Assembly: GCF_029991245.1 (NCBI RefSeq)
Contig: NZ_JAIVFO010000015.1
Coordinates: forward strand, 1 to 46,525
Reading direction: 5' to 3'
Length of the DNA stretch: 46,525 nt
Origin: Xanthobacter autotrophicus
Lineage (GTDB): Bacteria > Pseudomonadota > Alphaproteobacteria > Rhizobiales > Xanthobacteraceae
Shown here: positions 40,650 to 46,525 of the stretch, in pieces
Layout: each line of letters begins with the position of its first letter
How positions within the stretch are numbered: the first letter of the stretch is position 1
Position numbers and translations under genes: made by a program
The notes under the pieces: generated by a model
The model's input: the letters and a program-made list of their open reading frames with translations, nothing else
Told to the model about the DNA's origin: nothing
Databases searched by the model: none

Positions 40650-41171
40650 ATGACGCTTCCTCGTGTCCATCCGACGCTGCTGGGCGTGTTTCTCGCCTGC
40701 GCGCTTGCCGCCCCCGCCGGCGCGCAGGGACAGCCCCAGTCCAAGTCCGTGGCGCAGTTCGGGGATTGGAGCGTCTACGTCTCCACCGTCAGCCCCAAGG
40801 TGTGCTACGCCATCTCCCAGCCGAAGAGCCGCGCGCCGGAAGGCCTGAAGCGCGACCCGGCGTTTTTCTTCGTCTCCACCCGCCCGAGCGAGAACGTGAA
40901 GAATGAGGTGACCGTCACCATGGGCTTCCCGCTGAAGGAAGGCTCCGACGCGACGCTCACCGTCGGCAGCATGACGCTGCAGCTCTACACCAAGAATGAA
41001 GGCGCCTGGGTGCGCAACGTGGCGGACGAGGCCAAGCTGGTGGATGCCATGCGCCGCGGCAAGGACCTCCAGGTTGTCTCCACCTCCCTGCGCGGCAACC
41101 CCACCACCGACAAATACTCCCTGACCGGCCTGGGTCAGGCCCTCGACCGGGCGGCGCAGGAGTGCAAATGA
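40650..41171 (+). CDS. Invasion-associated locus B (IalB) family protein
   Basis: 173-residue exported protein. Signal peptide LLGVFLACALAAPAGAQG, cleavage near residue 26, then the IalB core beginning FGDWSVYVS and including KVCYAISQPKS, VTVTMGFPLKEGS and KLVDAMRRGKDLQVVS. Cysteines in KVCYA and at the C-terminus (QECK) probably pair in the periplasm. Named after a Bartonella locus, but widespread in non-invasive Rhizobiales, so the name does not imply virulence. AGGAGAAGCC directly precedes the ATG. Confidence 0.92.
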   Translation: MTLPRVHPTLLGVFLACALAAPAGAQGQPQSKSVAQFGDWSVYVSTVSPKVCYAISQPKSRAPEGLKRDPAFFFVSTRPSENVKNEVTVTMGFPLKEGSDATLTVGSMTLQLYTKNEGAWVRNVADEAKLVDAMRRGKDLQVVSTSLRGNPTTDKYSLTGLGQALDRAAQECK

Positions 41172-41357
41172 CGCCGGATTGAAGGGACGCTGGTTGAAGG
41201 TGACGCGGAAGCACACAGGACGGAGCCGGGCGCGTTCGAACCGCATTCGGCCCCGATTTCGCCTTGCTCCCATGGCCTGAAGGATGCGAGCCATTTGCAC
41301 CTTCATCCGGCGCGGCCTAACCTGCGCCAGCTGCAGCCGGGCAAGCATCACACGACC

Positions 41358-42527
41358 ATGACCGACCTTCCCCTTCTCGATACCGACGGCGACCCCGCCT
41401 CCACCCGCGTTGTGGTGGCCATGTCGGGCGGGGTGGATTCGTCCGTGGTGGCCGGGCTCTATGCCCGCGCCGGCTATGACGTGGTGGGCGTCACCCTCCA
41501 GCTCTACGACCATGGCGAGGCCGCCCACCGGCGCGGCGCCTGCTGCGCGGGGCAGGACATCTACGACGCCAGCGAAGTGGCGCGCACCCTGGGCATTCCC
41601 CACTACGTGCTCGACTACGAAAGCCGCTTCAAGGAAGAGGTGATCGACCGCTTCGCCGCCAGCTACGCCTCGGGCGTCACCCCCATTCCCTGCGTGGACT
41701 GCAACCGCACGGTGAAGTTCCGCGACCTGCTCGCCACCGCCGAGGAGCTGGGCGCGCGCTATCTCGCCACCGGCCATTATGTGGCCAGCCGGGCGCTGCC
41801 GGACGGCCGGCGCGGCCTCTACCGGGCGGCGGAAGAGGCGCGCGACCAGTCCTATTTCCTCTATGCCACCACCGCCGCCCAGCTGGAGCGCCTGCGCTTC
41901 CCCCTTGGCGAGATGCGGAAGGCGGACGTGCGGGCGCTGGCGGCCGGGTTCGGCCTGCCCGTGGCGGACAAGCCGGACAGCCAGGACATCTGCTTCGTGC
42001 CCGGCGGCGACTATGCCCAGGTGGTGCAGCGCCTGCGGCCCGAAGCCGCCGAGCCGGGCGACATCGTGCATCTGGACGGCCGCGTGCTCGGCCGCCATCG
42101 CGGCGTCATGCACTACACCATCGGCCAGCGGAAGGGCTTGGGCATCGCCACGCCGGAGCCGCTCTATGTCATCGCCATCGACGCGACGCGGCAGGAAGTG
42201 CGGGTCGGCCCGCGCACGGCGCTCACGGTCAGCGCCATCGCCATCGACGACGTGAACTGGCTGGGCGACATGCCCTTCGCCGAGGCATTGGCGCGGCAGG
42301 CGGACGTTTACGTGAAGGTGCGGTCCACCCGACCACCGGTGCCGGCGCATCTTGCGCGCGGTGCGGATGGCACGCCGGCGGTGCATCTGGCGGTAGGTGA
42401 AGAAGGCGTTGCGCCGGGACAGGCCTGCGTGCTCTACGATGACGCCGGAACGGCCGCCCGCCTTCTCGGCGGCGGCACCATCATGCGGGCGGAACGGGTG
42501 GCGAAGAGCGTCGCCGAAGTGGCCTGA
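41358..42527 (+). CDS. mnmA: tRNA 2-thiouridylase MnmA
   Basis: 389-residue enzyme that adds the 2-thio group to U34 of Lys, Glu and Gln tRNAs. PP-loop SGGVDSS (23-29) activates the uridine with ATP. Catalytic Cys115 (PCVDCNR) and the persulfide-accepting Cys212 (SQDICF) are in place. IGQRKGLGI and the C-terminal barrel complete it. The ATG at 41358 gives the common short lead; the frame is open 21 codons further up without a ribosome site. Followed 74 bp later by the PmtA-like methyltransferase. Confidence 0.97.
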   Translation: MTDLPLLDTDGDPASTRVVVAMSGGVDSSVVAGLYARAGYDVVGVTLQLYDHGEAAHRRGACCAGQDIYDASEVARTLGIPHYVLDYESRFKEEVIDRFAASYASGVTPIPCVDCNRTVKFRDLLATAEELGARYLATGHYVASRALPDGRRGLYRAAEEARDQSYFLYATTAAQLERLRFPLGEMRKADVRALAAGFGLPVADKPDSQDICFVPGGDYAQVVQRLRPEAAEPGDIVHLDGRVLGRHRGVMHYTIGQRKGLGIATPEPLYVIAIDATRQEVRVGPRTALTVSAIAIDDVNWLGDMPFAEALARQADVYVKVRSTRPPVPAHLARGADGTPAVHLAVGEEGVAPGQACVLYDDAGTAARLLGGGTIMRAERVAKSVAEVA

Positions 42528-42601
42528 GTGAAGTGGCCCGAATGAAGTGGCCTGAGGCAACGGCCCAACGGACGGGCCTTCGCGGCCAGGAGAGACTGAG
42601 A

Positions 42602-43246
42602 ATGGCGGTCCAGTACGATCTTGAGGGACAGAAGCGCGCCTACGCCAAGTGGGCGCCCATCTATGACAAGGTCTATGTGAAGCTGCTGGCGGACGCCCAG
42701 CGCAAGGCCGCCACCGCCGCCGCCGCCTGCGGCCCGCGCATCCTGGAAGTGGGCGTGGGCACCGGGCTGGTGCTGCCCTATTACCCCAAGGGCACGCAGG
42801 TGACCGGCATCGACCTGTCGTTCCACATGCTGCAGAAGGCGGTGGACAAGAAGGTGGAACGCGCCCTGTCGCAGGTCGGCCTGCTCGCCGCCATGGACGC
42901 CTGCAACCTGGGCTTTGCCGACGAAAGCTTCAACGCCGTCACCGTGCCCTTCGTCATCACCCTGGTGCCGGACCCGGAAGGCGCCCTCGACGAGATGTAC
43001 CGGGTGCTGAAGCCGGGCGGCGAGATCGTGATCGCCTCCAAGCTCGGCGCGGACGAGGGCACCGCCATGCATATCGAGGCGGCGCTGGCCCCGCTGGTGA
43101 AGAAGGTGGGCTGGAGCATCGCCTTCAAGGCGAGCCGCCTGCGCAACTGGGCGGCGCGCTACCCCGACATGGAAGTGATCGAGATTTCGCCGGTGTTCCC
43201 GGTGGGCTTCTTCAAGCTGGTGCGCATCAAGAAGCGGGCGCGCTGA
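42602..43246 (+). CDS. pmtA: Phosphatidylethanolamine N-methyltransferase-like protein (PmtA type)
   Basis: 214-residue SAM methyltransferase. SAM motif I ILEVGVGTGLVLPYYP (47-62), VTGIDLSFHMLQKA as motif II, and FNAVTVPFVITLVPDPEGAL as motif IV. The N-terminal YAKWAPIYDKVY segment and overall size match the Rhodobacter PmtA group, which methylates phosphatidylethanolamine to phosphatidylcholine. Other class I methyltransferases share parts of this pattern, so the name is likely but not certain. AGGAGAGACTGAGA precedes the ATG. The tRNA-Met gene follows. Confidence 0.8.
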   Translation: MAVQYDLEGQKRAYAKWAPIYDKVYVKLLADAQRKAATAAAACGPRILEVGVGTGLVLPYYPKGTQVTGIDLSFHMLQKAVDKKVERALSQVGLLAAMDACNLGFADESFNAVTVPFVITLVPDPEGALDEMYRVLKPGGEIVIASKLGADEGTAMHIEAALAPLVKKVGWSIAFKASRLRNWAARYPDMEVIEISPVFPVGFFKLVRIKKRAR

Positions 43247-43316
43247 TCCAGCCTCGGCGGGACCGGTGGAGCGGTGGAAATCGGGTGCGGAGCAGCGTTC
43301 CGCGCCCTCCGCTTTC

Positions 43317-43346
43317 TTGACACCCGCGCCGCGCCGCCCCTATATG
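43317..43346 (+). promoter_or_regulatory. Sigma-70 promoter of tRNA-Met
   Basis: TTGACA (43317-43322), 18-bp spacer, TATATG (43341-43346). The -10 ends 15 bp before the mature tRNA 5' end, so transcription would start about 7-9 bp upstream of it. Confidence 0.85.
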
Positions 43347-43361
43347 CGCGTCTCTCCGCGT

Positions 43362-43438
43362 GGCAGCGTAGCTCAGTTGGTGAGAGCGCCGGATTCATAA
43401 CCCGGAGGTCGGCGGTTCAAATCCGCCCGCTGCTACCA
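43362..43438 (+). tRNA. tRNA-Met (CAT), elongator type
   Basis: 77 nt including encoded CCA (43436-43438). Acceptor GGCAGCG pairs with CGCTGCT (G-U at the first pair), which argues against initiator tRNA, whose first pair is unpaired. D-loop AGCTCAGTTGGTGAGAGC, anticodon CAT at 43396-43398, T-arm GGCGG-TTCAAAT-CCGCC. A CAT anticodon also occurs in tRNA-Ile2 (lysidine-modified), so Met versus Ile2 rests on overall similarity to elongator Met tRNAs. Confidence 0.93.
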
Positions 43439-43653
43439 CATACCTTCCTTTCCGCGATCCGCACAGCCGTCCTGCCCGCCCCGTGCTCACGCGCGTTCGC
43501 CGGCCGGGGTCGAAAAGCTGCATGCGTAATGGCGGCGATGGGGTGAGAGCGAAGCCGCCGCCTCCATCACCCCGGATCGGGGGCTCAGGCCGGACAGCTT
43601 GCGCACGCCGGGGCGGCCTCTTGGGGGCGGCCTTTTACCGGCAGTGAAAGCCG

Positions 43654-46254
43654 TCACTCCACCGCGTGCAGGGTCGGCACGTCCGGCCGTCCCGCCGCAT
43701 CCGGCGCGACGGCGCTCACCACCACCTGGTCGCGCCCCAGCGCCTTGGCGCGGTAGAGGGCCGCGTCGGCGGCGACGATCAGGTCGTCCGGCCGGCTGAC
43801 GTGGTCGGGAAAGGCCGCGACGCCGATGGAGGCGGTGATGCCGTCCAGCACCCCGCCCGACCACAGCACGCGCAGGCTGCGCACCGCCTGGAGCAGGTGG
43901 TCGGCCACCGCCAGCGCCCCGTCCGGCGCGGTATTGGGCAGCAGCAGCAGGAATTCCTCGCCGCCATAGCGGGCGATGATGTCGCTCTGGCGGGTATTGG
44001 CGCGCAGCACGTCGCCGATGGCGCGCAGCACCGCGTCCCCCGCCTCGTGGCTGTAGGTGTCGTTGATCTGCTTGAAATGGTCGAGGTCGATGAGCGCCAC
44101 GGACAGCGGCCGCCCGTCGCCCGCGACGCCGGCGATCTGGAGCGCCAGCGCATCCTCCACGAAACGGCGGTTGCCGAGGCCGGTGAGGGGATCGCGCAAT
44201 GCCTGGCCGCGCAATTGTTCCCGCAGGTCGATGTTGGCGAGGGCGAGGGACACCTGCTCGGCCAGCATGGTGGCAAGCTGGACGCCCGAGGTGCTGGCCG
44301 CCCTTTCCGCCGGCTCGCGATAGAACAGGCCCAGCAGGCGGTTGCGCGCGATCAGCGGCTGGCACACATGATCGGGAGCCACGGCATCGTCGACAGCGTG
44401 GGCCACGTGGTCGCAGACAAGGCCCCGGCTCGCCTCGGAGACCGGGAAGGCCTGCCCCCGGCGCAGCGCCCAGCAGGCATCCGGGGTGAAGGCGGCCACG
44501 TCGGCCCGGGGCTCCCCCCAGCGGCTGCCGCGCACCACCTGGTCCCGCGTGCGGTTGAGCACGTAGAGGGCGCCGGCCTCGTCGGGAAACAGCCGCGCCG
44601 CATAGGCCTGGACCGAGGCGAAGACCTCGTCCATGGACTGGCAGGATTGCAGGATGGAACTCAGCTCGGCGAGGAGCGTGATCTCCATGGTGCGGGCCTC
44701 GGCGGCACCGACGAGGCGGGTGAGATGGGCATTGGCCTCGTGCAGCGCGCGCTCGTGGCTGCGCCGCTCGGCCTCCACCGCGAGCGCGTCGGTCTTGTCC
44801 TGCATCACCCACAGCACGTCGCCGTCGCCCCGGCGCCCCTGGAGGAACAGGGGACGCCCGAAGGCATCCACCACGACCGGCGGGCGATCGGGACAGCTGA
44901 GGTGCAGTTCGAGCGCGGCGGTTCCGCCGGCGGCGATGGCGGCGAGGGCCGCCTCGAATGCGGCGGCATCCTCCGGCCGCGCCGCCAGATCGGCGAGATC
45001 GAGACCGGCCAGGGCCTCCGGCGCGCGGCCGCACAATTCCCCCATGCGGTGATTGCCGCGCACCACCTCCCGCCCGTGGGTGAACAGGATGCCGGCGAGC
45101 GGATTTTCCACCAGCGCCCGCTGCTCCGCATCGAGCGCGCCGAGGCTGCGGGAGAGCCGGCCCGCGCGCATGAGCGACAGCGCCATGCCCCCCAGCAGCA
45201 GGCTGATGACCGAGCCGCTCGCCAGCACCACGACGGGAATGGTCTGGTCGGCCTCGTAGCTCGATCCCGCCCGCGCGGCGAAATGGAGCAGCCAGAGCCG
45301 GTCGCCCACCACCAGGGACCGCTCGGCGGCGATGCCGATGGGCACCTCCGCCACCGGCGTCACCACCTGGAGGTTGGGCTCTCGGCTGTCATAAAGCAGC
45401 ACCGCGGCGGCGGCCGGGTCCGCCGGCTCGGCCGTGACCGCGCCCTCGGTGGTCACCCGCGCATAGCCGCGGTCGAGCACCCGCACGTTCATCTGCTGGA
45501 GGGTGCGCGCGTCGAGCACGCCGCGCATGAGGTCATTGGCGCGATAGACGGCGGCGGCATAGCCGAGCAGGGCGTTGCGGCGCTGCTCCACGGTGGCGGT
45601 CAACTCCCCCGCCTTGTAGAGCGGCGCGCGCAGGATGAAGCCAAGCCCGCCGCTCTCATCCTGCAGCAGCTTGACCGGCGGCGTGGCGACGATGCGCCCG
45701 GTGTCCCCGCCGCGCACCAGGCTGTCGAGCTGCGCGGGGTTCGAGCCCACATCGAAGCCCATCACCCGCTCGTTGCCCCGCATGGGCTCCACGAACTGGA
45801 TGACGTTGTAGACCGGGCGCGGCCCGGCCGGATGGACGGTGTAATTCGGCTGGCCGCGCGGATCCACGCTGGTATCGGCGCGCGCCTCGGCGACGAAGGC
45901 GTCGAGGCCGCCCGGCGTCACGTGACGGAGCACCTGGAGCGCCTCGAAGCCCGGATAGCGGCGCACGAGGTCGAGCACGTCCACATAGCGCTGGAACTGG
46001 GCGCGATCGATGCGCCCCACCGAGGCGTAGAGCCCCTGCATGCTCACCAGCACCTCGGCATGGGCCCGCACGCGCTCGCCCACGGCCGACGCCATTTCGG
46101 CGGCTTCGGCCGAGAAGCGGCTCTGGGTATTGGACTGGATGACGTGCCGTGCGAGGGACCCGGCTGCCCAGGTCACCCCAAGGCCGGCGACAACGATCGC
46201 CCCCGCCACGGCGCCCGCCCGCCAGCTCAGCAGCTTCCGGTCCTGAAGTCCCAT
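43654..46254 (-). CDS. Membrane diguanylate cyclase, CHASE-PAS-GAF-GGDEF
   Basis: 866-residue c-di-GMP synthase. TM1 about 14-34; periplasmic CHASE domain about 75-270 (YPGFEALQVLRHVTPGGLDAF, with YNVIQFVEPMRGN); TM2 about 339-361; PAS-like region 375-490; short coiled coil; GAF about 520-680; GGDEF 688-850. The active site is GGEEF (764-768), competent for cyclase activity. The product-inhibition I-site RxxD (Arg755-Asp758) stands five residues before it, so feedback inhibition is expected. No EAL domain. CHASE domains sense small extracellular ligands; the ligand is unknown. A good -35/-10 pair and a TGC-rich motif lie upstream. Confidence 0.93.
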   Translation of the reverse strand: MGLQDRKLLSWRAGAVAGAIVVAGLGVTWAAGSLARHVIQSNTQSRFSAEAAEMASAVGERVRAHAEVLVSMQGLYASVGRIDRAQFQRYVDVLDLVRRYPGFEALQVLRHVTPGGLDAFVAEARADTSVDPRGQPNYTVHPAGPRPVYNVIQFVEPMRGNERVMGFDVGSNPAQLDSLVRGGDTGRIVATPPVKLLQDESGGLGFILRAPLYKAGELTATVEQRRNALLGYAAAVYRANDLMRGVLDARTLQQMNVRVLDRGYARVTTEGAVTAEPADPAAAAVLLYDSREPNLQVVTPVAEVPIGIAAERSLVVGDRLWLLHFAARAGSSYEADQTIPVVVLASGSVISLLLGGMALSLMRAGRLSRSLGALDAEQRALVENPLAGILFTHGREVVRGNHRMGELCGRAPEALAGLDLADLAARPEDAAAFEAALAAIAAGGTAALELHLSCPDRPPVVVDAFGRPLFLQGRRGDGDVLWVMQDKTDALAVEAERRSHERALHEANAHLTRLVGAAEARTMEITLLAELSSILQSCQSMDEVFASVQAYAARLFPDEAGALYVLNRTRDQVVRGSRWGEPRADVAAFTPDACWALRRGQAFPVSEASRGLVCDHVAHAVDDAVAPDHVCQPLIARNRLLGLFYREPAERAASTSGVQLATMLAEQVSLALANIDLREQLRGQALRDPLTGLGNRRFVEDALALQIAGVAGDGRPLSVALIDLDHFKQINDTYSHEAGDAVLRAIGDVLRANTRQSDIIARYGGEEFLLLLPNTAPDGALAVADHLLQAVRSLRVLWSGGVLDGITASIGVAAFPDHVSRPDDLIVAADAALYRAKALGRDQVVVSAVAPDAAGRPDVPTLHAVE

Positions 46255-46405
46255 GGCGCGCTGTTCCCCTCGAGCATTTTCGAGCGAAGTAGATACCCGT
46301 TCGCGTGAAAAAACGCGTCAACACGCGACTCTGAGCGATTGCCGTATGCCGATGCGAACGGAAAACGCTCCATGGTGATGTGACAAACGCGGGGCAGACG
46401 TGTGC

Positions 46406-46435
46406 ATATAAACCAGAAGGCGACAGAGTGCACAA
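46406..46435 (-). promoter_or_regulatory. Predicted promoter of the diguanylate cyclase gene
   Basis: On the minus strand TTGTGC (46435-46430), 18-bp spacer, TTATAT (46411-46406). This would leave a leader of about 145 nt before the ATG at 46254. Seen as a sequence match only. Confidence 0.5.
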
Positions 46436-46445
46436 TTACCGCTTC

Positions 46446-46458
46446 GCATTGCAGCATG
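46446..46458. promoter_or_regulatory. GCATTGCAGCATG motif just upstream of the cyclase promoter
   Basis: Identical 13-mer to 5156-5168 upstream of hemA, placed about 10 bp beyond the predicted -35. Might be an operator for a PhaR-like or other regulator. Two matches of this length can arise by chance in a window of this size. Confidence 0.25.
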
Positions 46459-46504
46459 GGGCCGGCCGGGCGGTGACCGGAAGGCCATCCCCACTCCCCT
46501 CCCC

Positions 46505-46525
46505 CTGTCTCTTATACCCATCTGA
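46505..46525. other. Probable Illumina Nextera mosaic-end remnant (not genomic)
   Basis: The final 21 bases begin CTGTCTCTTATA and match the Nextera transposase mosaic end plus the first adapter bases with one mismatch (ACCCATCTGA instead of ACACATCTGA). The reverse strand translates to MGIRDR, the near-twin of the MCIRDR artefact known from adapter-contaminated assemblies. It should be trimmed. Confidence 0.9.

Noticed and set aside
43274-43546. 90-codon open frame on plus containing WQRSSVGESAGFITRRSAVQIRP
   Set aside because: It reads straight through the tRNA-Met gene; this peptide is the translation of the tRNA, a familiar artefact.
43600-43640. Terminator after the diguanylate cyclase gene
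   Set aside because: The two GGGCGGCC copies are direct, not inverted, repeats, so they do not form a stem.
43666-46308. 880-codon open frame on plus
   Set aside because: Antisense to the diguanylate cyclase gene, whose domains are unmistakable. Composition is typical of a mirror frame.

Overview
The window is GC-rich throughout, with long open frames on the wrong strands caused by G/C-biased third codon positions. Gene content points to an alphaproteobacterium of the order Hyphomicrobiales (Rhizobiales), most likely family Xanthobacteraceae (Xanthobacter/Azorhizobium/Ancylobacter-like). The evidence is a Shemin-type 5-aminolevulinate synthase behind a perfect FNR/FixK box, intracellular polyhydroxybutyrate (PHB) depolymerase, homospermidine synthase, a PmtA-type phospholipid methyltransferase, an IalB-family protein and a short OpgH. 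The family assignment is inference from gene content, not from a marker gene. I see no insertion sequence, phage, integrase, CRISPR array or rRNA. The last 21 bases look like a leftover Illumina Nextera mosaic end, so the right edge is probably the end of a draft contig.

Layout. 1-3.7 kb: ABC importer (two permeases and an ATPase) with a GpdQ-like phosphodiesterase, closed by a bidirectional terminator. 3.7-6.3 kb: hemA and an exported Ntn amidohydrolase, both on the minus strand. 6.6-11 kb: acyl-CoA thioesterase, the helicase HrpB and a LivK-type binding protein. 11-17.8 kb: a WD40 protein, then acetoacetate decarboxylase, patatin, TauE/SafE exporter, GST and PhaZ, which together suggest PHB/acetoacetate and lipid turnover. 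The 657-bp GST-phaZ gap holds two tandem-repeat blocks. 17.9-21.8 kb: MFS exporter, homospermidine synthase, AqpZ. 21.8-25.4 kb: a hairpin-rich gap, a tiny exported protein and a large Gly/Tyr/Trp-rich exported protein with three internal modules. 25.4-27.8 kb: DinB and OpgH. 27.9-31.3 kb: a tight four-gene operon (zinc-type alcohol dehydrogenase, aberrant PTPS/QueD-fold enzyme, GT4 glycosyltransferase, SAM methyltransferase) that reads like a cryptic pathway to a glycosylated, methylated small molecule, possibly pterin-like. It is the best candidate here for an undescribed system. 31.4-35.2 kb: dapF-mtaB-ftsY housekeeping operon on the minus strand. 35.5-38 kb: exported GyrI-like and DUF3300 proteins. 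38.1-43.3 kb: ThpR, YkvA-like, quinone reductase, IalB, MnmA, PmtA-like methyltransferase and an elongator tRNA-Met with a clear promoter. 43.6-46.3 kb: a CHASE-PAS-GAF-GGDEF diguanylate cyclase.

Regulatory observations that may connect genes: a perfect FNR/FixK site before hemA; TGC/GCA-rich, PhaR-like motifs before hemA, phaZ and the diguanylate cyclase; and a shared 17-bp element (16 of 17 identical) 40-41 bp before the starts of two exported-protein genes.
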